From: Cyanophora paradoxa
Lineage: Eukaryota > Glaucocystophyceae > Cyanophorales > Cyanophoraceae
DNA length: 64,000 bases
Direction: 5' to 3'
NCBI GenBank assembly: GCA_004431415.1
Contig: QPMI01000593.1
Location: 1 to 64,000, forward strand
Shown one piece after another: positions 54,101 through 64,000 of this stretch. A program made the position numbers and the translations under genes. How positions within the stretch are numbered: the stretch's first letter is position 1; each line of letters starts with the position of its first letter. The notes beneath the pieces are model-generated. The model saw nothing but the letters and a program-made list of their open reading frames with translations. It made no database searches and was not told the origin of the DNA.

Positions 54101-57100
54101 TCTACCCCCCCCCCCAACCCCTGTACCCCGCAAAGAAAAGCAAAGAAGAAGAAGGGACCTGGGGCTTGGGCTTGAGGGCCGCCTCGAGGCGGTCGAAGAG
54201 CATGTTGAAGAACTCGTCCACGTCCATCTGGACCCGGGTTCGAATCCGACGGGGGAGGATTTATCTCATCTAAAAGGGGGCGGGGCGGGGGCGGGCCTGG
54301 AGGGCGGTGTTGACGGGCTGGCCGTCGACGTCGCGGTAGGCCCCGCAGAAGCGCTGCGTGTCCACGTACCTGCCGCGGCGAAAGCGTTAGTTTAAAATAA
54401 AGTGCAAAGGGGCGGTCTTACGCTTCTTTGATAACGTCTTCTTCTTCTTTCTAGCGCTTTCTTTCTATGATCTTAATGAAACATGCCTCTCCAAAGCTAT
54501 TCTCTAGAGCCTCTTACGGTCTCTCGATCTCGATGCCGGGCGGGCGGGCGCACTTCTTGACGCTCTCCTGGAGGCCGGCGAAGAGGGCCTGGAGCTGGTA
54601 GAGGAGCGAGGCCCCCTTCTCCGCCTCGTCCTCCGAGGGCACCGCCAGCAGCGCCCGCCGGAACCTGGGCGGGGAAAAGAAGTCAGGAGGAGGCTTGAGG
54701 ACGAAGCGGAGAAGGACGCCTCGCTCCTCTACCAGCTCCAGGGGGGAAATGCGGGGGGAAAAGGGGGAGGAGAAGAAACTATGGCTAGCATCCTTATCAG
54801 CAGGGATTCGAGGCTTCTACATAAACGATGCTTAACAATTTCGTGCGGGACGAGCCCCATGAACTTTGTTTATCGGCAGGAAAGGGAATTTGGGGGCGGG
54901 GGGGGGGGGGGGGGGGAGAGAGAGAGAGGGGGGGGGGGGGGGGGGGGGCACCTTGGGATCATGAAGAACTGCTGCATGAGGGAGTTCATGTAGCAGGTGG
55001 CGCCGAGGTTGCGGAGGCCCGTGTACCCCCCGCACAGGGGGCCCTTCTCCTGCAGCGCCGGCGAGTAGTGCCAGAGGGTCCGGCTCGCCCCTGCAAAGCG
55101 AAGCAGAACAAAGCTGAGCAAGACAAAGCAGAGCTGAGCTTAGGGGAGGGGAAGAGGCGTGTACCCCCGGCCTGCTGCTGGAGGACGAGGGTCGTCAGGT
55201 ACTCGAAGTTCGCCGTGTCCCCTGCGGGCGGCGCGTATAAGGAGGAGAAGGACGGGTACGGGAGAGGGAGGAGGGAGGGCGCGCCTCGTGCGAGCTCGGC
55301 GAGGAGCTCGAAGGCGGCGCGGCGGGCGGGGCGGGACTTGCAGCGGGGGGGGCAGAAGGGCCCGTGGGACTCCTGCGTGGGGCCCCCGAAGAGGCAGCGG
55401 TGGAAGAGCTCGTCGAGGAGGCCCCCGCCCGAGGCCGGGCCCGCCGCCGCCTTGAACGCGGGGCGGTGCCGCGCGATCGCCGCCAGCAGCTGCGCGGCCC
55501 TCTCTCATCAGCCGTGCACTCATCAGCGGGGCGGGCGGGCGGGCGGGCCTGGAGGTAGCCGGTGAGGACGCGGTCCTCGTCGTCTGGGTTCGTGCGCGAC
55601 TCGCGGATCGGGTGCGCCTTCAGCCGCCCCACCAGCCTGTCCCCCCCCGTTCTTGTTAGGACGCCGAAGAGCGCTCAGGAATCGATCGAGGGCCGCGCGC
55701 ACTCGTAGGCAAGGGCGTCGACCGGCTCAGGGGAGGAGGGAGAGGAGGACGGGGCGCAGGCCTCGCCGACGAGGCGGGCGAGGAGCCCGAAGTAGGCCTC
55801 GCAGGAGCGCTGCCGCGCCTCGGCCGCCTCCGAGAGCAGCGCCAGCGAGTGGCGGAGCAGCGCGGCCAGCGGCGGCTCGGGCAGCGTCGCCTGCACGCCC
55901 GGCGAGACGCCGGCGGCGAGGGCCGCGAGCGCGCGCGCCGACTCGGCGCGCGTGCGCGGGTCGGGGGCCTCCAGCAGCACCGCGCGGAGCCAGGGCCCGA
56001 AGTCGGGCGAGGCGAGGGCGTGCGAGAGGACGCCGGGGCGGCCCGCCGCGAAGGCGACGAAGAGGCGGAGGGCGTGCCGGACCACCTCGGCCTCCTCGTC
56101 GTCCCCTTCCGCCGGCGCCCCCGCCGCCGGCACGGGCGTCGTCGCCGCGGCCGCGCCGCCCTCCGACAGGGGCGAGGAGGGGTCCGACGAGGCGGAGGCG
56201 GAGCGGGGGCGGGCGGCCGAGGCCGGGGCCGGCGGGGGCGGCTCGCGGGAGGCGGCGGCGAGGACGCAGAGAAGGGAGCGGGCGAAGTAGTCCGGGGCGA
56301 AGGCGGGCGGGAGGGGCGCCGGCCCGAGGGAGGGCCAGGGGGCCTCCTCGGCCTCGGCGGCGGGGCGGGCGGGGGCCTCGGCCAGGTAGAACGAGGCGAG
56401 GAGGCGGAGGAGGAGGGCGAGGCAGGGCTTGCGCTTCGCCCCGCGGGCCGGGTCGCTGAAGTCCACGCGGTAGAGCACCGCGAAGAGCCGGTCGGCGCCG
56501 CCCAGGCGCTGGAAGCGGGCCGCCCAGGGCTCGGAGGCCGCGGCGGAGGCGGCCGCCTCGGGGGCGCCCGCCTCCTGGGGCTGGGCGGGCGGGCCGGCCG
56601 CGAGCATCTCGACGATCTGGTGGCGGAAGAAGTAAGAAGAAGGTGGGCGGAGGAGCGCGCGGCTAATATATCCTAACTGGCTAACCTAGCTTAATTAACT
56701 AACTAATTCTAATCAATCCTAACTGGCCAACTGACGGACCTGGAGGGAGTAATAGAGGCGGAAGGTGCTCTTGTCGTCGAGGAGGGCGTCCCAGTCGAGC
56801 GCGCCGTGCTCGGCCGTCTCCAGCGCGCGGATCTCGGAGAGCATCCGCTCATTCGTCGGCAGCTGCATCAGCAGGTCCCACACCTGGAGGCAGGCTGGGT
56901 TCAAGAAAGGGGGGAGGAAGAAGGAGAGAGCGGGCGGGCCTTCTGGGCGACGCGGGGGTCCAGGCGGAGCATGCCGAAGAGGCAGTCGAAGTGCTCGGGG
57001 CTCGCCAGGAGCGCCCCGGGGCCCGCCTCCGCCCCCTCCGCCGAGGCGGGCGGCTGCGCCGCCGCCGCCGCGGCCGCGGACGACGCGGCGTCGGCGCCCG

Positions 57101-59535
57101 GGGCGGGCGAGCCGCCGTCGGGCGCCGGGCGCCGGGCGACGTGGAGGGTGACGCGGTCCGAGACGTTGCCGAGGGCGCCCGCGAGCGTCCGCCCGTCCTC
57201 CTTCAGCTCCTTCCCCGTCGAGATGAGGCGGATCTGCGGTTAAAGCGGGCCTCAGATCCCTCCCTCTCCCATCCATAGCCTTAAAATAATTCTGATTGCA
57301 CGCACGAGGGCGACTGGGATGCCGGCCTCCTGAGAGACGCGGGCGCGGATCTGCCCCACGGTGCTCATCGACGTCGCCTGGAACACGATCTTCTGCTGGG
57401 GGGCGTGAGAGGGGGAAGGGGGAGGGGGGGGGGAGAAAGAAGAGCGGGGCGGGGGGGGGGGGAAGGGGTACCTGCGCGGCCTGGCCGACGACGGAGACGC
57501 TGACGGTGACGGGGGCGCCCCGCGGGGCCCCGTGCGGCCTCGGGCCGGCCCCGGAGAGGCCCCGCGCCGCCGCCTTCGCCGCGTAGTCGTCCAGGCACGC
57601 CTGTGGCGAAACGAAAGCGAGGCAGGTTAGAAGGGCGCGGAGGAGGAAAGGAGGAACGGCAGAGGAGCCGGGTGTCCGCGGTGACGGTTGATAAAGAAGG
57701 TGCATCAGGGGCGCGCGCGCCGCGAGGCGCGCGCCTAAGGAAGAACGCATGCGACTGATTCCTCGTCATTCGCCAACTCGGGCTTAGAGGCGGAAACGGC
57801 GGGAGGGACTAGGGCGGGCCTCAGGATTGCAGAAGGTAGTCAGCGGCCCGGAGGGCCTCATGCAATGTAGATAAGAATGTGAGTTTCGCTCATCATAGCG
57901 GCCGCGCCCTAGGGGGAGCCAGAAAGCTAGATTCGCTCTCGTCGGGGCTCAGGATTGCAGAAGGTAGTCAGGGGCCGCGGGGGCCTCATGCAATGTAGAT
58001 AAGAATGTGAGTTTCGCTCATCAGCATGCCCCCTCCGTACCCTTATCTTAAGAAGAAGGGAAAGAATAAATGAACAGGGCCCGGCTGACCTTGAGAAGGG
58101 CGAGGCAGCGGTCGATGCGCTGGTACAGGCGGGCAGAGGCCTCGGCGCCCTCGCCGGCGGCCGCGCCGCCCTCCAGGAGCGCCGCCGAGCCGGCGAGCTG
58201 CTTCATGCACGCGTGCACGAACTCGCCCCGCTTCGCCGCCAGCAGCGCCGGCTGCTCCGGCGCCACCTGCGTGCGCGGCCTCACAAGACGAAGAAGAAGA
58301 AAGAGCGGAGTGGAAAGAGAAGGCGGACGAACGTTTGAGTAGAGGGCGCGGAGGAGGGCGATGGCGCGGGCGCCGACGGAGGGGTCCGGGGCCTCCAGGG
58401 CCGCCCGCCAGAGCGCCTCGAGCCCGGGCACGGCGGGGCCCGTCACCGTGAGCGCCTCGCAGGGCGCCGCGTTGAGGGGCAGCAGCGGCGAGACCAGCGC
58501 GCCGGCGCCCAGGACCGGCGCCGCGCCGCCGGCCACCGCCGCGGCCCGCTGCACCACGCCCGACTGCTCCGCCACCTGCCGCGGGAACGCAGGCGGTTGG
58601 TCGCTTCGCGCGCTCGCTCGCTCGCTCTGCTGCACAAAAAGCCCCGCCCCGCTCCGCTCCGCTCCGCTAGGCTCTGCTCTGCTCTGCTCCGCTCCGCTCT
58701 GCTCTGCCGCGCACCACGAGGAGGTACTGCTCGAAGAACTCGTACGCGGCCGGCGTGAGGGTCTCCGGCGACAGCGAGCACGCCTGCAGGCCGGCCCGGC
58801 GGTCAGCGGTCGGCGGTCGGCGGCGGGCGGCGGGCGGCGGGCAAAGCGGAGCGGAGCTGGCCGGGCCCAAAAAGGGGCTTCATCTAAAGCATTTCGCGTC
58901 TACTGTAGTTTCTCCCCTTCGATTTTAGTTGCGGACCTTCTGGTGGAAGATGTGGCGGGCGAGGTCCTCCACGAACTGCTCGTTCTGCCCCACGAACCTG
59001 CGCCGCCCGTGCAGGACGCCGCCCCCTCAGACGACGCGGCCAAGCGGCGCAGGCGAGGCGTCTCCCGCGCACCGGGTGAGGAAGGCGAGGAGCTGGTCCC
59101 GCTCCTCGAGCGTGACGGCGCGCTCGACGAGCGCCGCCCACAGCGCGTCCACGTGCGCCGCCGTCACCGCCAGGCTCGACGCCTGCTTGATCAGCAGGTC
59201 GAAGAACTGCGCGGGAGTGAGGGGAAGGAGGAGGAGGCGAAGGCGCCGGGGGCCGGAGGGCGCACGGTGAGGCGCTGGTAGACGGCGGAGGCGTGGGGCG
59301 TGCGCCCCGCGAGGCGCTCCTCGTTGAGGTTGAGGAGGGGGAGGGGGGCGCGGCCCGAGCCGGCCGGCGTCGCGGGGGGCGTCGCCCCCGTCGTGGGCGG
59401 CCCCGAGGCGGGCGCGGACGGCATCGCGAGCGGGGGCAGGATGGAGGAGGAGGAGAAGGAGGGGGGGCCGCCCTCGCGGGGGGACGGCGAGGCGCTGGCG
59501 GTCGAGCGGATGGAAGGGGCGGAGGGCGGGCGCTG

Positions 59536-59568
<33 letters not shown>

Positions 59569-62534
59569 CTGCTGGGCGGAGAGGAGCTGGGCGGCGCGGG
59601 CGCCGGCGCGCTGCTTGTAGATGGCGAGGTCGGCCAAGAGGGAGTCCACCAGGCGCGACTCGTGCACGAGCTGCTCGACCACCTGGCCCTGCGTCACGTC
59701 CGGCGGCGCCGGCATGGCGCCCCGCTTCGATCGCTTCGTCGGGTACGTGCCTGCGCGCCCCGCGCCCTCAGCGATGGACGCGGCGGGCGGCGCGGGGCGC
59801 ACTGATGGCGTAGGAGAGCAGGCGGAGCGCCTGAGGCACGGAGTGGCTCTGGCGGACAGCGTCGACCGCCAGGCGGCACATGCGCTCGCGCACGGCGCCC
59901 ATCGTCCCGTAGTTCTGCGCGCGCGCCGCTCGGCGCGGGGCGGCGCGGCGCGCGGAGCGCGGGGCGCGCGGACCGGGTCGGCGTCCCAGGTGAACGTGGA
60001 CATGAAGACGCGGAACACGTGCTCCACGACCTAGAGGGCCGTCGGCGCCGGGCGGGGCGGGGCGGAGCGGAGCGGGCGCGCACCGCGTCGGAGCAGGCCG
60101 AGTCGTCCCGGACGCAGGCCCAGAGGAGCTCAAGCGCGTACGTCGGGGCGGCCTCCTGCGGGGCCGGCGGCCCGCCCTCAGACAAGGGAAGGGTGGAGGC
60201 AGCAGGCGGGCAGGCGGACGGGGCCCGGGCGCACGTCGTCCTCGACACGCCAGGCGACCATGGCCGCCTCGGTGACGCAGCCGAGCAAGTTCACCACCGG
60301 GATGTCGTACCGCGCCGCCGGCAGCTGCGCCACGTTCCGGTAGATCTGCCGCCCGCCCGCCGTCAGCGCGGAGCGGAGCGGGCCGAAGGCCGCGCACCGA
60401 CTCGCAGAGGGGCGCCCCGCACTCCCGGACGACCTCGGCCAGCACCGTCAGCGTCGCCGTCCACACGGACTCGTGCTTGCCCTGCCCGCCCCGCCGCCTC
60501 AGAAAGAAAGGAAGAATGGAGGAAAGGGCGGGCCGGGCCGGTCCGAGCGCACCGCGAGGCTGTTCCAGATAAGGTCCACCTCGCGGTCCCTAAAGGTGCC
60601 CTTCCGCACGAAGAACGTGAGCAGATCGCCGCAGCGCCGGATCAGCTCGATGTGCAGGCCCTGCGCGCGCGGGTGAGCGCGCGAAGGAGGGTCGGGGAGA
60701 GAAGGGGGCCGCGCGTGCCTCTCCGAAGAGCCGCTCGACGATTCGGTTGCGCTGGAACCACTCGCTGAGGTCCCTGCGCGCCAGGGCGGCTCGGCGGGCG
60801 GGCGGGCGGAGGGCGGCGGGCGCGGGGCCGGCGGGGCGGACCGGGAGGAGAGGAGCTGGAAGGCAAAGGGGAGCGAGAGCGGGACGGACGGCTCCTGGTG
60901 CTTCTTGGGCCTGCTTCGGGCCAGCTCCTCGGCACGCTCCACGCTTGCTACGATCTCCTTGAAGTCTGAGAGGCCGGCCAGGCGCTTCTCCAGGAAGGGC
61001 GAGTTGAAGCAGCGCAGCGCAAACTCCAGAGTGAACGCCTCCATCGCGTGCTGGTCCTCCGAGATCGTGTGCTCCTGCTCGCGCCGCGCCGGACGCGGCC
61101 GGTCAGCGGCGCGCCCCGCGCGGGCGAGCGGGCGAGGGCGCGGCAGGGGCGCGCACGTCGCCGAGATCGCTGAGATACTTGAATGCCGTGACCAGGTTCG
61201 CCTTGTCCTCGTTCTTCAGCTCCTCGTCCGGAAGGGAGAGGAAGAGGGCCCGTGCCTGCAGCGCGGCGCGGCCTTAGCACCGGCGCGGCGCGCGGCGCGC
61301 GCGTACGCGTTGAATCCATCTCTCTTACCCTCTCTCGGGCGACGCGCACGATCCGGACCTCGGCCTCCGGCGTGTACGCCATGTTGGTCTGGCCCGCCGC
61401 TCCGTCAGCGCTCCCGCGGGGCGCCCGGGGCGCATGGGGTGGATACCCTGAACAGGAACGTGATAAATGCGCGGAGGACGCATGAGGGGACGCGGCGCTG
61501 GTTGTCATTGAGGCGCTGCACGATGGCGTCCAGCCCGCGGCGCTTCGCAAAGTAATGGAGCAGCTTTACAAAGATCACCGGTGGGTCCTCGCCATCATCG
61601 CTCTGCTCACGCACGGAACCTTTCAGACAAAGGAATGGAAGAGAGCAGCGGCGGACTGCGGTCACCAGGTCGTCGACTGCTCGAATCAGCGTGGGCGCGT
61701 CCGCATGCGCGCTCTGGAGATCATTGTCATCGTTCGTAATCTCATCGGCCATGTCTTCATCGTCGTCGTAGTCCTGCGCGGCGCGCGTGGCGTGCCGAGT
61801 CAGTCATGCGAAGCTGCCGTGGCGCTCGGAGCGCGGGCGGGGGCGCGGAGGGGCGCGTACATCGCCATAGATCATTCCTGAGTTGTAGTCGCTCGACGTG
61901 TAGAAGGAGTGCTTCGCGTAGAAGATGCGAACGAGCAGGTCGGCAACATCCGGCCGGTCCGCAGGTATTCGAGGGATTATGAAGCTGATGACTGCCTTTA
62001 GGAGAGATAGCACTTCTGATACCGCGTAATCCAGGTCTCTGCGCAAGGCAATGGCGCGGCGGGAATGTCAGGTGAACGGGACTGCCGGCGCGCCCAGGGC
62101 GCAGCGCGAAGGCATGCGAGACGTCGTACACGCACTTGCGCTTGAGGATCTGGGGCACACCCTTGAGGAGCACGTTCCGCACGAACGCCTCGCTGTCGTC
62201 CTGCTCGCCGCTGGCGACGGCCTGCAGCACGGACTCGAGCTGACGGATGCCATCCTGCGGGTCTGCACAGCGATGTTACCGCGTTGCATGGAGCGTGGTG
62301 CGGCAGCATTCGCTTCCGACAGGAGGGCGCGGGTCGGGCACGACGCACCGATCCGGAGGCTCTCAAGGATCTGCAGGTGCTCTGCCGAGGCCATATTACG
62401 GCCGCGGCGTTGAGGGCTCTCTCCCCTCCCGACCCGCAGCCCGCTGAGGCCCCGCTCCTTGGGGGGGGTAGACCTGTCCCTTCCTTGACGTCGACCGCAG
62501 CGATAGCGCGCGGGAACTCGGCGAACTCCGCCAT
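45207..62534 (-). CDS. giant USP9X/USP24/USP34-type ubiquitin carboxyl-terminal hydrolase
   Basis: A very long multi-exon minus-strand gene. Its N-terminal part (62.5-58 kb) is helical-repeat sequence like USP9X/USP34 (ALRCFNSPFLEKRLAGLSDF; LIRRCGDLLTFFVRKGTF). A ubiquitin-like domain lies at 57.55-57.13 kb (VTVSVSVVGQAAQ joined to KIVFQATSMSTVGQIRARV, ending SDRVTLHVARR). The peptidase C19 core follows: Cys box TGLRNLGATCYMNSLMQQ (Cys codon 54993-54995), MDVDEFFNMLFDRLE, GGTVVNQIICRDCPHRSE, YQCATCAQK zinc ribbon, CLILHLKRFEWDLDTMKKF, His box DSGHYYSYIQE (His codon 52180-52182) and RWFHFNDTQV. The C-terminal third (51.7-45.2 kb) is again helical and includes a Tyr/Gly/Ser-rich low-complexity stretch (46.2-46.45 kb). 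Such enzymes remove ubiquitin from substrates. All catalytic residues are present. The true start may lie upstream of 62534, and a probable one-base break occurs at 46444-46449. Confidence 0.8.
50090..50165. repeat. CTCTAGAAAG short tandem repeat
   Basis: GCTCTAGAAAGCTCTAGAAA-type units with a 10-12 bp period, in the same deubiquitinase intron as the 67-bp array. Confidence 0.75.
50207..50775 (-). repeat. 67-bp minisatellite that repeats an exon end and splice donor
   Basis: Nine occurrences of GGACCTCCTCGG (50207, 50274, 50341, 50408 ... 50743) define a 67-bp unit. On the coding strand each unit contains the end of an exon (Leu-Leu-Gly-Pro-Glu-Glu codons) followed by the donor GAG|GTCCGCCCCGC. 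The copy at 50743-50770 is attached to the real exon (AHWRHFAQFFGLIRDVALLG); the others extend the intron to about 690 nt. Confidence 0.85.
52988..53160 (-). repeat. partial exon duplication in a deubiquitinase intron
   Basis: GACGCTACGCGCCTGGATGT plus the following AGAGCTGGAGGGCCTC occurs at 52992 and again at 53118. The 53118 copy is part of the exon encoding SLDVKSKRSVNEALQLYIQ; the 52992 copy carries the ALQLYIQ-plus-donor part only and then diverges. Confidence 0.8.
53574..54095. repeat. 128-bp intronic tandem repeat, locus 1 (four copies)
   Basis: Units beginning CTCAGGATTGCAGAAGGTAG start near 53574, 53702, 53830 and 53963. Each contains a NotI-like GCGGCCGC and GTAGATAAGAATGTGAGTTT. 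The last copy ends in GCATGCCCCCTCCGTACCCT, the same end as locus 2. Confidence 0.85.
57818..58065. repeat. 128-bp intronic repeat, locus 2 (two copies)
   Basis: Two copies of the same unit as 53574-54095, ending with the same GCATGCCCCCTCCGTACCCT and an AAGAAGGGAAAGAAT flank, lie in another intron of the same gene 4 kb away. Confidence 0.85.
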
Positions 62535-63415
62535 GGCGATGGAGCTCTCCTACTTTACGATCGTGTTCATTTTCATCGGTGCGACCTCCGATCCGCACGC
62601 CCCAAGCTTAAGGTCCTCCGCGTTCGCGGACTGCCAGCCCACTCCGAGCACGCGTTTCGTGTACTACCGCCGCCTGCCGGAGTGCTAGCTCTTCTAGGCG
62701 GCCTAAGGTTGGTCCTGGTCACCGGGTCACCGCGTCACGGACGGTGCTGCCCGCGCACTAGATCTAGATCTAGAGCGCGAATCTAGCTATGGAACACGCA
62801 CCGGATTATGCTGAAGTCGGCTGTCTTGCAGAACCTTGGCTGCTTGACGTCGGCAACGGCGTCTTTAGCTACGTCGCCCCGTCCGCCTTCTTCGGCGCCA
62901 TGGCGACTGCCGCGAAAGGCAGCGCCGCGCTCTCGACAGACGTCGTTGGATTCATGGGAAGAGCCTACGGCACCGTTATGTACGTAAACGGGCAGCATCT
63001 GCCGCGCTGACGTGCTGACGTATGCATCCCGGCAGCATCGTCGTCGGGCTCGTGCAGTTCACGGTGCTGCAGTCGAACGAGAAGTGGATCGTGCGGAGGT
63101 GCATCGTCTTCCTCGCCATCGGCGACGTCCTGCACGTGGCTGGCCTCCTGTACTACCTGCGCGACAACTACGTCTACTCCACCGAGCTCGTCGTGCGTAT
63201 CCGCCGCCCCAGTCACTGCGCCGGCGCCGGCCGCGGGTCGTGACTTGAGCCCCTGTTCGCACGCCCGCCCGCAGATCCAGCTCGCCCTCTGCGCCTGGCT
63301 CTTCCTCTCGCGTTGCGTGTACATGTGCATCTGGCTGCACGAGTGGGTCACCGAGCAGCGCCTGCGGAGCGCCCTCGAGACCGTCGCCAGCAGCCTCGAG
63401 GGCGGCCGCAAGTAG
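62533..63415 (+). CDS. small multi-span membrane protein
   Basis: Exon 1 from ATG 62533 gives MAMELSYFTIVFIFI (donor TCG|GTGCGA), hydrophobic. It probably joins the exon after 62645 (AHSEHAFRVLPPPAGVLALL). Further exons contain AEVGCLAEPWLLDVGNGVFS with SYVAPSAFFGAMATAAKGSA, then IVVGLVQFTVLQSNEKWIVR, RCIVFLAIGDVLHVAGLLYY, and QLALCAWLFLSRCVYMCIWL, ending SSLEGGRK at stop 63415. Three to four transmembrane segments are evident. The layout vaguely recalls small four-span proteins such as DUF7704, but I do not claim it. Its start codon overlaps that of the deubiquitinase on the other strand. Some exon joins are not resolved. Confidence 0.5.
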
Positions 63416-63585
63416 GCCCGGCGCCGGCTCTAGAACCCGGCCGCGGCCGCGGTTTTCAAATTTTCCTGTAATTCAAAGTAACGATTATCATACATGCTCT
63501 GCCAGCAGGAATTAGGAGGGTTTCGTAATAGGTTCGAGGAAAGGTCCGTAAAAGGGGGCGGCCGCGGGGCGGGGCGGGGCGGCGC

Positions 63586-63975
63586 CTATCCGGCGGCGAG
63601 GACAAGCTCGAGCTTGGCGGGGGATGAGCGGGCGGCGAGGGCGGAGGTGGCAAGGACGGCGACGAGGGCGGCGGAGAGCGGGGAGCGGCGGGCGGCGGCG
63701 AGGGCGCGGGCGGCGAGGAGCTCGGCGGCGAGCGCGAGGCGCGGCTGCAGGGCCGCCAGGGCGCAGTACGCGACGAGGAGGGCGCAGAGGGCGTCGTCCA
63801 GGTGGGCGAGCCCGGGGAGCAGGGCGGGCGGGAGGAAGTGGGCCCCGTTGCCGCGCGAGAGGTAGACCCCGCAGACGGCGGCCAGGGCGCACGCCGGCCC
63901 GGGCTCCAGCAGCGGCCGCATCGAGTGTAGCGGGCCGCCCACCGCGTCGCAGGCGGCCCATAGATGCTCCAGCAC
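63586..63975 (-). CDS. last exon of a hydrophobic protein, cut by the window edge
   Basis: An acceptor (CTCGCAG) near 63976 opens a frame of about 129 codons: LEHLWAACDAVGGPLHSMRP, LLPGLAHLDDALCALLVAYC, LAALQPRLALAAELLAARAL, ending LELVLAAG at stop 63586. It is Ala/Leu-rich with two or three potential membrane helices. The LLP-LAHLDDALCALLVA stretch is somewhat like DUF1232/YkvA proteins, which is weak. Upstream exons lie beyond 64000. Confidence 0.45.
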   Translation of the reverse strand: MLEHLWAACDAVGGPLHSMRPLLEPGPACALAAVCGVYLSRGNGAHFLPPALLPGLAHLDDALCALLVAYCALAALQPRLALAAELLAARALAAARRSPLSAALVAVLATSALAARSSPAKLELVLAAG

Positions 63976-64000
63976 CTGCGAGCAACGCCCCCCGGGGCTC

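Noticed and set aside
54232-54252. GGGTTCGAATCCG looks like a tRNA T-arm
   Set aside because: No acceptor-stem complement or anticodon arm within 75 bp; the sequence lies at the edge of a deubiquitinase exon (MDVDEFFNMLFDRLE).

Overview
This is nuclear DNA from a GC-rich, intron-dense eukaryote, most likely a unicellular protist or alga. Almost every gene is broken by short GT-AG (occasionally GC-AG) introns that restore reading frame exactly. Recognisable products are eukaryotic: a CWC15 spliceosome subunit, a mitochondrial rhomboid protease, a giant USP-family deubiquitinase, an IQ-motif protein and a TERF2IP/RAP1-type Myb domain. Donors are unusual (G|GTGCGC, G|GTCCGC, G|GTACCC rather than GTAAGT) and many acceptors follow pure C tracts. 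I cannot name the species; a haptophyte-, stramenopile- or similar GC-rich protist genome would fit. Gene coordinates below span first to last inferred coding base and include introns.

Layout. 23-5831 (-): EF-hand protein with a very long disordered tail. 6177-7716 (+): protein with an NC-HF box like LRAT/NlpC-P60 enzymes. 9.1-11.4 kb: retroelement-like debris with a C2H2 finger, a 200-bp inverted repeat and a foldback element. 11931-16143 (+): secreted kelch/FN3-like protein. 16.7-17.4 kb (-): BTB pseudogene. 17812-18602 (+): small helical hypothetical gene.

18841-31041 is a four-unit tandem array (about 3.27 kb period). Each unit carries the 3' half of a SAM-dependent methyltransferase and a small Cys-tailed gene ('gene A'), and units 2 and 3 also carry an AT-richer segment with its own TATA box and ORFs. 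Only unit 4 is joined to the 5' exons of the methyltransferase (30176-32480), and only unit 3 has an uninterrupted gene A. After this come a PARL-like rhomboid (33392-35253, -), CWC15 (36224-37475, -), an IQ-motif protein (37658-41658, +), and a gene whose exons join in frame to give a RAP1-type Myb domain, a C4HC3 zinc finger and ankyrin-like repeats (42455-44586, +).

The last third is a giant USP9X/USP24/USP34-type deubiquitinase (45207-62534, -). Its introns hold a 67-bp minisatellite that multiplies a splice donor, a 128-bp repeat family present in two introns, and a duplicated exon fragment. A small multi-span membrane protein (62533-63415, +) is divergent from it, and the last exon of a further minus-strand gene is cut by the window edge.

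The most interesting items are the RAP1-Myb/zinc-finger/ankyrin fusion, the methyltransferase/gene A array with its compositionally foreign ORFs, and repeated cases of tandem duplication that copy splice sites.
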